NCBI RefSeq assembly: GCF_009829945.1
Contig: NZ_SZZT01000001.1
Span: forward strand, 248,001 to 312,000
Direction: 5' to 3'
DNA: 64,000 bases
From: Pantoea sp. SoEX
Lineage (GTDB): Bacteria; Pseudomonadota; Gammaproteobacteria; Enterobacterales; Enterobacteriaceae
The notes under the pieces are model-generated. The model did not search any database, was not told the DNA's origin, and saw only the letters and a program-made list of their open reading frames with translations. A program made the translations under genes and the position numbers. Positions 39,938 through 49,198 of this stretch are shown in pieces. Numbering within the stretch: the stretch's first letter is position 1; every line of letters begins with the position of its first letter.

Positions 39938-41269
39938 ATGGTTAGGCAAAAAATTCTTATAGCAGCTATGCTGACTATTTTGATTAATGGTGTAACAAAC
40001 GCAGTAGAAATTTATAATAAAAACAATACAAAATTAGATTTATATGGTGAGATAAATGGATCACATCATTTTGATTTAAATGCTTCAAATAATACTTCTT
40101 TTGATTACTGTATTGATGATTTTATTTTTAATTTTCCGAAAGGTGAAGATAGTACAGGAATAGATAAAAGTCGAGCTGATTTTGGATTTAAAGGTGAAAC
40201 ATTACTAAATGATAAAATTATTGGTTACGGACAATTACAATATGATGTTCCTTTAGATGCAGCTGAAGGAACTGTAGAATCAGGTAGCAAAGCAACTTTA
40301 GGTTTTTTAGGTATTAAGTTTCCTTTAGGCTCTTTTGATTATGGACGTAATTATGGTGTCATTCATGATGTAAGTAAGTGGACTAATGTTCTTTCAGAAT
40401 TTGGTGGTAACTCCGAATATTCAGATAATTTTTTATACGGAAGAACTGGTGGATTATTTACATATCGTAATGAAAATTTTTTCGGACTTGTAAAAAATTT
40501 AAATTTTGCTGCTCAATATCAAAGTCAACGTCTTCCTTATTTAGATACTTATTATTTTAGTGGAAATTCGCTAGGAATGTCAGCTTCATATGTTTCTCCA
40601 TATGGTTTAGGAATAGCTGCAGCGTATGGAAATGGTGCGCTGGTAAGTAGAAAAAATAGGATGTTCAGTATTATTGATAATTCAACAATAATAAATATTG
40701 ACAATAAAGATATCAAAGATAACAAAGATAACAAAGATAACAAAGATAACAAAGATAACAAAGATAACAAAGATAACAAAGATAACAAAGATAACAAAGA
40801 TAACAAAGATAACAAAAACAACAAAGATAAAACAGATGACATTGCTGCACATGTTAATCCTAATGATAGTATAAATCAGTGGTCTGCAGCGATTAAATAT
40901 GAAAGAGATAAAGTATATGTTGCTGCAATGTATGGAGAAACAGTATCTAAAATTTATTTAGAAAAATCAGGTAACAGTTACCTTGATGGTTTTGTAGGTA
41001 GAATGCGTAATATTGAATTAGTTGCTAAATATAAATTTGATTTTGGTCTTAGCCCTTCTATTGGATATATAGAATCAATAGCTAAAAATACAAAAAACAA
41101 TAAGTCAGCATGTATATATAGATATATTGATATAGGTGCAACTTACGATATCAATGAGAATATTTCAACATATGTTGATTATCGTATTAATCAAAAAAAC
41201 CCTAAAAAGCTATTTGACTTTAATGGTCCAGATAATGTCTTAGCAATAGGTTTAGTTTATAAATTTTAG
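39938..41269 (+). CDS. ompF: Outer membrane porin OmpF with expanded loop
   Basis: This is a trimeric general porin for small hydrophilic solutes. A signal peptide (about residues 1-22) precedes VEIYNKNNTKLDLYGEINGS. The fold markers of OmpF/OmpC are kept: FGFKGETLLND, GSFDYGRNYGVIHDVSKWT, the constriction-loop sequence LSEFGGNSEYSDNFLYGR, and the C-terminal GLVYKF ending in Phe. OmpF is favoured over OmpC by YSDNFLYGRTGG and by position between asnS and aspC. At 443 residues it is about 80 longer than usual, mostly from a Lys-Asp-Asn repeat (near residues 257-298) in predicted surface loop L5. Loop L1 is enlarged too. Two cysteines, uncommon in porins, lie in the L1 region and near L7. Confidence 0.95.
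   Translation: MVRQKILIAAMLTILINGVTNAVEIYNKNNTKLDLYGEINGSHHFDLNASNNTSFDYCIDDFIFNFPKGEDSTGIDKSRADFGFKGETLLNDKIIGYGQLQYDVPLDAAEGTVESGSKATLGFLGIKFPLGSFDYGRNYGVIHDVSKWTNVLSEFGGNSEYSDNFLYGRTGGLFTYRNENFFGLVKNLNFAAQYQSQRLPYLDTYYFSGNSLGMSASYVSPYGLGIAAAYGNGALVSRKNRMFSIIDNSTIINIDNKDIKDNKDNKDNKDNKDNKDNKDNKDNKDNKDNKDNKNNKDKTDDIAAHVNPNDSINQWSAAIKYERDKVYVAAMYGETVSKIYLEKSGNSYLDGFVGRMRNIELVAKYKFDFGLSPSIGYIESIAKNTKNNKSACIYRYIDIGATYDINENISTYVDYRINQKNPKKLFDFNGPDNVLAIGLVYKF
40706..40831 (+). repeat. 9-bp in-frame tandem repeat inside ompF
   Basis: The unit AAAGATAAC occurs 11 times without error from 40715 to 40813. One degenerate unit precedes it (40706-40714) and two follow (to 40831). It encodes Lys-Asp-Asn repeats. 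Because the unit is a multiple of three, slippage changes loop length without breaking the frame. Confidence 0.97.
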
Positions 41270-41286
41270 AAAAATTTTTTACAAAT

Positions 41287-41314
41287 AAAAAACGGAGCGT
41301 TAGTTCCGTTTTTT
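41287..41314 (+). terminator. ompF terminator
   Basis: A 10-bp perfect stem AAAAAACGGA/TCCGTTTTTT around an 8-base loop starts 18 bases after the ompF stop. It ends in six T residues, a textbook intrinsic terminator. Confidence 0.92.
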
Positions 41315-41366
41315 ATTTTAATGATAAATTAATAATTGATAACGCCTACTATATTGGAATTAAATT

Positions 41367-42560
41367 ATGTTTGAATCTATTTTATCTGCACCAAACGATC
41401 CCATTTTAGGACTAGCTGATTTATTTTATATGGATGATCGATCTAATAAAATTAACTTAGGTATAGGTGTTTATAAAGATGACTTTGGAAATACTCCTAT
41501 TCTTACTAGTGTAAAGAAAGCTGAAAATATTTTATTACAAAAAGAAAACACAAAAAATTATCTAAATATTGAAGGATTAATTGATTTTGCTCATTGTACC
41601 CAAAATTTACTATTTGGAAAAAACCATGAAGTTATTAAAACAAATCGTATATGTACAGCTCAAACTTTAGGTGGAACCGGAGCACTAAAAATTGCAGCAG
41701 ATTTTTTGTCAAGTAAAACATCAACAAAACGTATTTGGATAAGTAATCCAAGTTGGCCAAATCATGTAAATATCTTTAGTACTGTTGGTTTTGAAATTTG
41801 TTATTATCAGTATTATGATGAAGCAAAACATATATTACTATTTGATCGTATGATAGATTCATTAAAAAATGCTAAATCAGGAGACGTGATATTACTTCAT
41901 GGGTGCTGTCATAATCCAACAGGAGTAGATTTAAATTACGAACAGTGGAATTTTTTAGCTAAAATGTCTCAAAGAAAGGGTTGGCTACCTTTATTTGATT
42001 TTGCTTACCAAGGATTTTCAAAAAATACTAGTGCAGATGCTGAAGGATTGCAAATATTTTTAAACTCACATGAGGAAATGATCGTAGCAAGTTCTTATTC
42101 AAAAAATTTTAGTTTATATAATGAAAGGGTTGGAGCACTAACTTTAGTAGCATCGAATTATAAAACAATTACTAATATCTTTAGTCAAATAAAATCTATA
42201 ATTCGTTCTAATTATTCAAATCCACCAGCACATGGAGCGGCAATTGTAACAACTATTTTTAAAAACAAAGATTTATACAATATTTGGCAAGATGAACTAT
42301 CAGGTATGAATTTACGAATTAAACTTATGCGTAATTTATTTATCAACACTTTAATTAAAAAAAACGTACAAATAGATTTAAGTTTTCTCTTAGAACAACA
42401 TGGTATGTTTTCTTTTATTGGATTAAACAAAGAACAAGTTTTAAAACTATATAAAGAATTTGCTATTTATATAGTAAATTCTGGTCGTATAAATTTCGCC
42501 GCTATCACTCCCAATAATGTATCTTTGTTATGTGATGCTATCAAAACAGTTATTAAATAA
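41367..42560 (+). CDS. aspC: Aspartate aminotransferase
   Basis: AspC interconverts aspartate/2-oxoglutarate and oxaloacetate/glutamate and also acts on aromatic amino acids. The 397-residue PLP enzyme starts [20 protein letters not shown], as in E. coli (396). It has the PLP lysine in [15 protein letters not shown] and the substrate arginine region near the C-terminus. Next to AroA in this window it could complete phenylalanine or tyrosine synthesis by transamination. It lies downstream of ompF, as in E. coli. Confidence 0.96.
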   Translation: MFESILSAPNDPILGLADLFYMDDRSNKINLGIGVYKDDFGNTPILTSVKKAENILLQKENTKNYLNIEGLIDFAHCTQNLLFGKNHEVIKTNRICTAQTLGGTGALKIAADFLSSKTSTKRIWISNPSWPNHVNIFSTVGFEICYYQYYDEAKHILLFDRMIDSLKNAKSGDVILLHGCCHNPTGVDLNYEQWNFLAKMSQRKGWLPLFDFAYQGFSKNTSADAEGLQIFLNSHEEMIVASSYSKNFSLYNERVGALTLVASNYKTITNIFSQIKSIIRSNYSNPPAHGAAIVTTIFKNKDLYNIWQDELSGMNLRIKLMRNLFINTLIKKNVQIDLSFLLEQHGMFSFIGLNKEQVLKLYKEFAIYIVNSGRINFAAITPNNVSLLCDAIKTVIK

Positions 42561-42576
42561 TATTTTAATTTACGAT

Positions 42577-43206
42577 TTAATTTAAAAAAGGATTATTAAT
42601 TCGTTCATATCCTAAAGTAGATACAGAACCATGACCGGGAATAAAAGTTATATCATCTCCTAATGGTAACAATTTAATTTTGATAGAATTAATTAAATCT
42701 TGGTAATTACTTCTAGGAAAATCAGTTCTACCTATACTACCATTGAAAATGACATCACCAGATATCAATATTCGGCCTTTACGGTAAAAATATACAATAT
42801 GTCCTGGTGTATGACCAGGGCAATGTATAACTTCAAAAGTTAATGATCCTACTTCTAGTTTATCATTATCTTCAAGCCAATTATAAGGAATACAATTTGA
42901 AAATTTAAAATCATGTAAATCTTCTTTTTTACTTACAATAGGTTTTAATAAAAATTTATCAAACCTTTGTGGACCAAATATTGGTATTTTATAAAATTTA
43001 CTTATATCTATAGCAGCACCTGTATGATCTAAATGACCATGTGTTATTAAAATTTTGCTAGGTTTAAGATTAAGATCATCTAGTTTTTTTTTTATTTTCT
43101 CACTATTACCACCTGGATCCACCACTACTGATTCACGAGTTAATTTACAACATATGACACAACAATTTTGCATAAGAGAAGTAACAGGAATAATAAAGTA
43201 ATTCAT
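42577..43206 (-). CDS. gloC: Metallo-beta-lactamase-fold hydrolase, type II glyoxalase (GloC/YcbL)
   Basis: This 209-residue enzyme hydrolyses S-lactoylglutathione in methylglyoxal detoxification. The metal motif THGHLDHTG is at residues 55-63, with further ligands in VIHCPGHTPGHIV, LISGDVIFNGSIGRTDFP and FIPGHGS. It matches E. coli YcbL (215), now named GloC, rather than the longer GloB. It converges on aspC with 16 bases between the stops, as in E. coli. Confidence 0.93.
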   Translation of the reverse strand: MNYFIIPVTSLMQNCCVICCKLTRESVVVDPGGNSEKIKKKLDDLNLKPSKILITHGHLDHTGAAIDISKFYKIPIFGPQRFDKFLLKPIVSKKEDLHDFKFSNCIPYNWLEDNDKLEVGSLTFEVIHCPGHTPGHIVYFYRKGRILISGDVIFNGSIGRTDFPRSNYQDLINSIKIKLLPLGDDITFIPGHGSVSTLGYERINNPFLN

Positions 43207-43311
43207 AATCCACCATAATATTTATAAATCTACTAAATAAAATAATTTATAGTAATAATCAATGAATATATTAATATTATATAATATAATTGATTATTAT
43301 GCTGATAGCAG

Positions 43312-43491
43312 TTATTCCTTGTGATCTGTAAGTATTTTTCTAGCTTTTGTATCTATTAATATTGGTATACCATTTTTAACTGGATATGCTAAAAAATCTA
43401 TGTTACAAATAAGTTCTTTTAAATTACTATCATAATTTAATTTATTATTACATATAGGACAAGTTATAGTTTTAAGTAGGTAATTGTCCAT
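43312..43491 (-). CDS. ycaR: Trm112-like small protein YcaR
   Basis: This is a 59-residue gene. MDNYLLKTITCPICNNKLNY followed by ELICNIDFLAYPVKNGIPIL aligns throughout with E. coli YcaR (60 residues). CPIC and the third cysteine in ELIC are those of the UPF0434/Trm112 family; the exact role in bacteria is unsettled. msbA, lpxK and kdsB, its E. coli neighbours, are gone. Its ribosome binding site is only GGA, placed beside an alternative hairpin. Confidence 0.93.
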   Translation of the reverse strand: MDNYLLKTITCPICNNKLNYDSNLKELICNIDFLAYPVKNGIPILIDTKARKILTDHKE

Positions 43492-43504
43492 AATATATTT
43501 TCCA

Positions 43505-43542
43505 GCAGCAAATAATGGATGCTGCGGTTAAAATGCAGCATC
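43505..43542 (-). promoter_or_regulatory. Mutually exclusive hairpins between ihfB and ycaR
   Basis: On the minus strand an 8-bp stem GATGCTGC/GCAGCATC (43542-43535 with 43525-43518) could end ihfB transcription. Its 3' arm can instead pair as GCAGCA with TGCTGC at 43510-43505, directly before the GGA of the ycaR start. The two pairings exclude each other, like an attenuator. The GC content is striking for this region. Confidence 0.55.
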
Positions 43543-43584
43543 AAAAATAAAAAATTAAAATAATATTTTCCATAATATTAAAAA

Positions 43585-43869
43585 TCAATTATACATATTT
43601 GCACGATCGCGTAGTTCTTTTCCTGGTTTAAAATGTGGAACAAATTTACCTTCTAAATTTACTTTATCACCGGTCTTAGGGTTTCTGCCTATACGAGGAG
43701 CACGATAATGTAATGAAAAACTACCGAAACCTCTAATTTCAATACGTTGACCTTGTGATAAGGTATTAGCCATGTATTCTATTATCTCTTTAACAGCATT
43801 TTCAATAGTTTTTATTGATAGATGAGAATTTTGTTTGGCTAATTTGTCAATAAGTTCTGATTTTGTCAT
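43585..43869 (-). CDS. ihfB: Integration host factor subunit beta
   Basis: IhfB forms the DNA-bending IHF heterodimer with IhfA. The 94-residue protein has the DNABII fold and the signature [20 protein letters not shown] with the intercalating proline at residue 64. Length equals E. coli. TAGGAT is the ribosome binding site. It follows rpsA by 70 bases, as in E. coli. Confidence 0.97.
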   Translation of the reverse strand: MTKSELIDKLAKQNSHLSIKTIENAVKEIIEYMANTLSQGQRIEIRGFGSFSLHYRAPRIGRNPKTGDKVNLEGKFVPHFKPGKELRDRANMYN

Positions 43870-43939
43870 ATCATATCCTATTAATTATTACTAATAATGA
43901 TATATTAATATACTAATTAATAATTTTTCTATAAGTTAA

Positions 43940-45619
43940 TCATTCATTTTTAGCAGCTTTAAATGCTTCAGCCATAACATTAGAAAAGTTTTTTTCTTCA
44001 TTGTCAATATTGTCTACAATAAGATCATCTTTTTCTTCACATTGTTCTTTTGTTTTAATAGACAAATTCACAAGACGATTTTTACGATCAACACCAATAA
44101 TTTTTACATCTATTTTATCACCAATTACCATATCATTAGGTACAATTTCTATAGAATCTCTGTTATTATCAGAAATTTTTAAACATCCTTCAATTCCTTT
44201 AGATAATTTCACAATGATATTTTTAGAATCAATTGAATTTATTATTCCAACAACAATCGTGCCCTTTTTATTCAGGGTTACATAATGGTGAAATGGATCT
44301 TCTTCAAGTTGTTTGATACCTAAAGATATCCGCTCACGTTCTGTATCAACCTGTAATACAACAGCAGATATTTCTTCTCCTTTCTTATAATTTTTTGCTA
44401 TTTCCATATCTTCATTATTTAAATTCCATGAAATATCTGATAAATGAACTAAACCATCAATTCCGCCATCTAAACCAATAAAAATTCCAAAATCTGTGAT
44501 TGATTTTATTTTACCTTCAACTCGATCACCTTTACTGTATTTTTCAGAAAATTGTTGCCATGGATTAGGTTTACATTGTTTTAAACCAAGAGAAATACGA
44601 CGTCTTTCTTCATCTATATCTAATACTATAATTTCAACTACATCATTTACATTAACAACTTTTGAAGGATGTATATTTTTATTGGTCCAATCCATTTCAG
44701 AAACGTGTACTAAACCTTCTACTCCTTCTTCTATTTCTACAAAACAACCATAATCAGTTAAGTTAGTTACTCTGCCATGGAGTTTAGTTCCTTCAGGATA
44801 CCTATTAGAAATTTCTACCCAAGGATCCGCACCTAATTGTTTTAAACCCAGAGATACACGTGTTTTTTCACGATCAAATTTCAATACTTTAACTTTAATT
44901 TCATCTCCTACATTCACTATCTCACTTGGATGTTTTACTCTTTTCCAAGCCATATCAGTAATATGTAATAAACCATCAACTCCACCTAAATCCACAAATG
45001 CACCATAATCTGTTAGATTCTTTACAACACCTCTGATTTCTATACCTTCTGCAAGGTTTTCTAGTAATTGATTACGTTCAGCACTATTTTCAGATTCAAT
45101 AACAGCTCGACGCGAAACTACGACATTATTACGTTTTTGATCTAATTTTATTACTTTAAATTCAAGGTCTTTGCCTTCAAGATGAAACATATCCCTTACT
45201 GGACGAATATCTACTAATGAACCTGGTAGAAATGCACGAATACCATTTAACTCAACGGTGAATCCACCCTTAACTTTACCATTGATTACTCCAGTAACAA
45301 TTTTAGAACTTTCATATGCATTTTCTAACATTATCCAAGCTTCGTAACGCTTAGCTTTTTCACGAGATAAAAGTGTTTCACCAAAACCATCTTCCACAGC
45401 ATCTAAAGCAACGTCTATTTCATCACCTACTTGAATTTTTACTTCTCCTGTAATAGTTTTAAACTGATCTATAGGAATTCCAGATTCTGATTTTAATCCA
45501 GCATCCACCATAACTATATCATTATCTATAGATATTACTACACCACGAACGATAGAACCCGGTTTTGTTTGTATTTCATTTAGAGATTCTTTAAATAATT
45601 GAGAAAAAGATTCAGCCAT
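43940..45619 (-). CDS. rpsA: 30S ribosomal protein S1
   Basis: S1 binds mRNA and unfolds it for initiation. The 559-residue protein has six S1 repeats; [40 protein letters not shown] and [20 protein letters not shown] are the clearest. Length matches E. coli (557). No Shine-Dalgarno sequence stands before the ATG; AAAAATTATCAAT precedes it. This is also true of rpsA in E. coli and relatives, where translation depends on leader structure and S1 represses itself. The C-terminal tail is acidic. Confidence 0.97.
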   Translation of the reverse strand: MAESFSQLFKESLNEIQTKPGSIVRGVVISIDNDIVMVDAGLKSESGIPIDQFKTITGEVKIQVGDEIDVALDAVEDGFGETLLSREKAKRYEAWIMLENAYESSKIVTGVINGKVKGGFTVELNGIRAFLPGSLVDIRPVRDMFHLEGKDLEFKVIKLDQKRNNVVVSRRAVIESENSAERNQLLENLAEGIEIRGVVKNLTDYGAFVDLGGVDGLLHITDMAWKRVKHPSEIVNVGDEIKVKVLKFDREKTRVSLGLKQLGADPWVEISNRYPEGTKLHGRVTNLTDYGCFVEIEEGVEGLVHVSEMDWTNKNIHPSKVVNVNDVVEIIVLDIDEERRRISLGLKQCKPNPWQQFSEKYSKGDRVEGKIKSITDFGIFIGLDGGIDGLVHLSDISWNLNNEDMEIAKNYKKGEEISAVVLQVDTERERISLGIKQLEEDPFHHYVTLNKKGTIVVGIINSIDSKNIIVKLSKGIEGCLKISDNNRDSIEIVPNDMVIGDKIDVKIIGVDRKNRLVNLSIKTKEQCEEKDDLIVDNIDNEEKNFSNVMAEAFKAAKNE

Positions 45620-45691
45620 ATTGATAATTTTTATAACTCTTAAGTTTATTAACTGCCATGCGACTTCATGTCATATGGTGTTGTTTAACAT

Positions 45692-45719
45692 AACTTATAC
45701 CTAATCCCTGGTATAAGTT
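45692..45719 (-). promoter_or_regulatory. Hairpin in the rpsA leader / after cmk
   Basis: A perfect 10-bp stem AACTTATACC/GGTATAAGTT encloses the loop AGGGATTA, read on the minus strand. It lies 73 bases before the rpsA start and 8 bases after the cmk stop. The GGA in the loop recalls the leader hairpins described for gammaproteobacterial rpsA. No T-run follows, so a regulatory role is as likely as termination. Confidence 0.55.
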
Positions 45720-45726
45720 TATTTCA

Positions 45727-46410
45727 TTAAATTATTGAATATTTTTTCTTAGCATGTTTTAATGCTATACTAACTACTTGATTAAAAGGAACATTTTCTG
45801 AATTAATAATTAATGCATCCTTAGCAGGTAACAAAGGTGAAATTTTACGATTGCAGTCAGTTTCATCCCTTTTTTTTATTTGATATAATAATTTTTCAAA
45901 ATTAACATCAAAACCTTTTTTTTTCAACTGTAACTTTCTTCTCCGAGCACGTTCTTCTAAACTAGCATTTAAAAAAATTTTTGCTCTTGCATTTGGGAAA
46001 ATAACAGATCCCATATCACGTCCATCAGCAATTAAACCTGGTTCTTTAAGAAAATCATATTGTTTTTTTAATAAAGCTTTACGAACTATAGGTATTTTTG
46101 CAATATTAGAGGATAAATCACTTATTTCTTGTTCATTAATTCTATCAGTTACATCTATATTGTCTAGAAATACTGCAAATTCATTATTTTTGTAAACAAA
46201 TTTTAAATTAAAATTTAACAATATGTATCTTATTGATCTTTCTATTTGTAAAATATTTATTTTATTTTTTATACAAGAAAGAGCTAAAGAACGATATATA
46301 GCACCTGAATGCAATATATTCCATTTTAGTAATTTTCCTAATGTTTTACATAATGTACTTTTTCCTACTCCACTAGGACCATCTATAGTTATTACTGGAA
46401 TCACTAACAT
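45727..46410 (-). CDS. cmk: Cytidylate kinase
   Basis: Cmk phosphorylates CMP and dCMP. The 227-residue protein has the P-loop GPSGVGKST at residues 11-19, SGAIYRSLAL, the conserved GLIADGRDMGSVIFPNA and the LID stretch RRKLQLKKKGFDVNFE. Length equals E. coli. The conserved cmk-rpsA-ihfB order is kept. Confidence 0.96.
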   Translation of the reverse strand: MLVIPVITIDGPSGVGKSTLCKTLGKLLKWNILHSGAIYRSLALSCIKNKINILQIERSIRYILLNFNLKFVYKNNEFAVFLDNIDVTDRINEQEISDLSSNIAKIPIVRKALLKKQYDFLKEPGLIADGRDMGSVIFPNARAKIFLNASLEERARRRKLQLKKKGFDVNFEKLLYQIKKRDETDCNRKISPLLPAKDALIINSENVPFNQVVSIALKHAKKKYSII

Positions 46411-46514
46411 GATTATTCCATTTTTATATAAATTTTATAGTGATTATTATATTATTGTATTTTAAATTAATTATTAATTAAATGATTTATCATTAAATAT
46501 TTATAATAAATTAT

Positions 46515-47813
46515 TTAATTATAGTGACTAATTTTAGCAAATTCTTCAAAATAATTAGGAAATGTTTTTGAAGTACAAGTAGGATCAATAATAGTAACTG
46601 GCTTATCTGATAAAGCTACAAGAGAAAAACACATTGCTATACGATGGTCCTTATATGTATTAATACAAACAGCTTGAGTAATTTTTTTTGATGGTTTGAT
46701 AATTATATAATCATGACCTTCTTTGACTTCTGCACCTAATTTTCGTAATTCAGTAGACATTGCTAATATACGATCAGTTTCTTTAACACGCCAATTGTAT
46801 ATATTTCTTATTATTGTTGTACCTTCCGTGAATAAAGACATAACAGCAATGGTCATTGCTGCATCAGGAATATCATTCATATCCATGTTAACAGCTATTA
46901 ATTTACTCTTTGATGCTGAACAAGATATATAATCTTTGCTTCTATGTATAATAGCACCCATATTTTCTATGATATCTACAAATTTTATATCTCCTTGTAT
47001 GCTTGTAGAACCAATACCGTGCACGCTTACAGTACCTCCTTTAATTGCAGCAGCAGCAAGAAAATAAGTAGCAGAAGATGCATCTCCTTCTATGAAATAT
47101 TCTTTTGGTGAATAATATTGTTGTTGTCCTTTTATAAAAAAATCTCTATAATTGTTGTTTTTTACTTCAATACCAAAATCATTCATCATTTTTAGAGTAA
47201 TATCAATATAAGGTTTTGAAACCAAATCATTTTTGATCACAATTTTGGTATCTCGTTTAGCTAAAGGCGATGCTATCAATAAAGATGTTAAAAATTGGCT
47301 AGATAAACTGCTATCTATTATGAAGTCTCCTCCTTGAAATCCACCGTATATTCTGACAGGTGGATAATTAATTTTTTCTAAATAATCAATTTTAGCACCA
47401 CCTAAACGTAACATATCTACTAAATGACTTATTGGACGTTCTTTCATTCTTTGGTCACCAGTTAATATAATATCTTGTGTTGTTCCTAAACATAAAACAG
47501 CTGTTAGTGGTCTAATCACGGTGCCTGCATTACCTAAGAATAACTGTAATGATTTTGATGATTTTAAAGGTCCAGCATTACCAATTATTTTGCATGTAGT
47601 ATTATCATCATATATTTCATAATTTATCTCTAATTTTTTTAACGCCTTAATCATATATTTAACATCATCACTGTTTAACAAATTTCTTAGATAAATTGTA
47701 CCTTTTGCTATAGATGCAAGTAATAAAGCACGATTAGATATGCTCTTAGAACCTGGTAGATTGACTTTACCATTAACTCGAGAAATTGGTTTTAAAATTA
47801 TAGAGTTTTTCAT
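46515..47813 (-). CDS. aroA: 3-phosphoshikimate 1-carboxyvinyltransferase (EPSP synthase)
   Basis: AroA joins PEP to shikimate-3-phosphate in the chorismate pathway. From the ATG at 47813 the protein has 432 residues (427 in E. coli); an upstream TTG would add five unsupported residues. Markers are [17 protein letters not shown], the PEP-site [34 protein letters not shown] and [12 protein letters not shown]. It lies after serC, as in E. coli. It suggests that the symbiont makes aromatic compounds (amino acids or folate/quinone precursors). Confidence 0.96.
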   Translation of the reverse strand: MKNSIILKPISRVNGKVNLPGSKSISNRALLLASIAKGTIYLRNLLNSDDVKYMIKALKKLEINYEIYDDNTTCKIIGNAGPLKSSKSLQLFLGNAGTVIRPLTAVLCLGTTQDIILTGDQRMKERPISHLVDMLRLGGAKIDYLEKINYPPVRIYGGFQGGDFIIDSSLSSQFLTSLLIASPLAKRDTKIVIKNDLVSKPYIDITLKMMNDFGIEVKNNNYRDFFIKGQQQYYSPKEYFIEGDASSATYFLAAAAIKGGTVSVHGIGSTSIQGDIKFVDIIENMGAIIHRSKDYISCSASKSKLIAVNMDMNDIPDAAMTIAVMSLFTEGTTIIRNIYNWRVKETDRILAMSTELRKLGAEVKEGHDYIIIKPSKKITQAVCINTYKDHRIAMCFSLVALSDKPVTIIDPTCTSKTFPNYFEEFAKISHYN

Positions 47814-47894
47814 AATATATCCAGACAATTATAAAAATTAGTTAATATAATTAAATCTTATAAAAATAAATAATTTGTTGGTAATTATAATTTT

Positions 47895-48983
47895 TTAACC
47901 ATATTTACTTTCGAAATGACGCATAAAATCATTTAAAACATTAACTCCATTTACAGGCATGGAATTATATATTGAAGCCCGTATACCTCCTATATCACGG
48001 TGACCTTTTAATGCAATTAGACCTGCTTCAATTGATTTATCTAAAAACATACTTTCTAATGAACGATCTGCTAATGTAAAAGTTATATTAGTAATTGACC
48101 GATTTTTTTGTGAAATATTGTTTTTATAAAAATCACTTTGATCAATAGTATTATAAATAATATTTGCTTTTATTTGATTAATTTTATTAATTTCAATTAT
48201 ACCTCCTTTTGCTTTTAACCAGCTAAATATCAATCCTGATAAATACCATGCAAAAGTAGGTGGAGTATTAAACATAGAGTTATTTTCCGAAATAACTTTA
48301 TAATTTAGTATTGAAGGGATATATGGATTTACTTGCTTATTTAATAAACTTTCTTTTATAATAACTATTGTCAGTCCAGCTATTCCTATATTTTTTTGAG
48401 CACTTGCATAAATTACTCCATAATTATTAACATCTATAGGGTATGCAAGTATTGAAGATGAGAAATCAGCAACTATTATTTTATTACCAAAACTCGGTTT
48501 CTCATAAATAGCTATACCATTAATTGTTTCGTTTGGACAATAATGTAAATATGCTGTATTATCATTAATATTCCAATCTCGCATTGGAATAATTTCCTCT
48601 TTGAAATTACATATTTTTTTTACATCTATTATATTTGGTATACAATATTTTTTGGCTTCTTGAATAGATTTACTTGCCCAATATCCTCCATTAATATAAT
48701 CAGCTCTTGTGTATGAACCTAAGATATTAGCTGGTATTGCAGCAAAATGAGCCCTTGCTCCACCATGACAGAATAGTACTTTATAATTACTTGGAATTTC
48801 TAATAGTTCACGGAGATCTTGAATAGTTTTTTCAGCCATTTGAATAAATTCCTTGCTACGATGACTGATTTCCATTACAGAAACCCCTAAATTTTGCCAA
48901 TTTATAAGTTCTTGATTAACTATATCAAGTACTTCTGTTGGTAACATTGCAGGACCTGCGCTAAAATTATATACTTTTGTCAT
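47895..48983 (-). CDS. serC: Phosphoserine aminotransferase
   Basis: SerC makes phosphoserine from phosphohydroxypyruvate and also serves in pyridoxal-phosphate synthesis. The 362-residue PLP enzyme begins [16 protein letters not shown]. The PLP lysine is in [10 protein letters not shown], and the C-terminal part has [14 protein letters not shown]. Length matches E. coli (362). With aroA it forms the classic serC-aroA pair. Since serA and serB are not in the window, the B6 role is an open alternative. Confidence 0.96.
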   Translation of the reverse strand: MTKVYNFSAGPAMLPTEVLDIVNQELINWQNLGVSVMEISHRSKEFIQMAEKTIQDLRELLEIPSNYKVLFCHGGARAHFAAIPANILGSYTRADYINGGYWASKSIQEAKKYCIPNIIDVKKICNFKEEIIPMRDWNINDNTAYLHYCPNETINGIAIYEKPSFGNKIIVADFSSSILAYPIDVNNYGVIYASAQKNIGIAGLTIVIIKESLLNKQVNPYIPSILNYKVISENNSMFNTPPTFAWYLSGLIFSWLKAKGGIIEINKINQIKANIIYNTIDQSDFYKNNISQKNRSITNITFTLADRSLESMFLDKSIEAGLIALKGHRDIGGIRASIYNSMPVNGVNVLNDFMRHFESKYG

Positions 48984-49051
48984 TATTTCTTTCTACATTT
49001 TTTATGAAAATTATTTATTTTTTTATTTTCTAATTAATAATTGTTTATATA

Positions 49052-49091
49052 ACACCCAAATAAAAATAATTAATTATTTTTATTTGGGTGT
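49052..49091 (-). terminator. 40-bp perfect palindrome after serS
   Basis: Forty bases read identically on both strands, from ACACCCAAATAAAAATAAT to its complement, allowing an 18-bp stem with a 4-base loop. It lies 108 bases after the serS stop and 69 bases before the serC start. It most likely ends serS transcription, with the U-rich part inside its arm; an operator role for serC is possible. Confidence 0.7.
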
Positions 49092-49198
49092 GAGATATGT
49101 TAATGATTTTAAATTTTTTAGATATTAAATATATTCTTAATAAAAATTTATCTTATTATTTTATATGCTATACATTAAATGTTATTTGCAAATGTTAT

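Noticed and set aside
40552-40842. A 96-codon minus-strand frame full of Ser-Leu-Leu repeats that looks like a membrane protein
   Set aside because: It is the antisense of the KDN repeat in ompF; the repeat keeps every frame open. There is no ribosome binding site and no homology.
44001-44753. Plus-strand frames opposite rpsA (94 and 85 codons)
   Set aside because: They are mirror frames of a highly conserved coding gene, with no start signals or recognisable domains.
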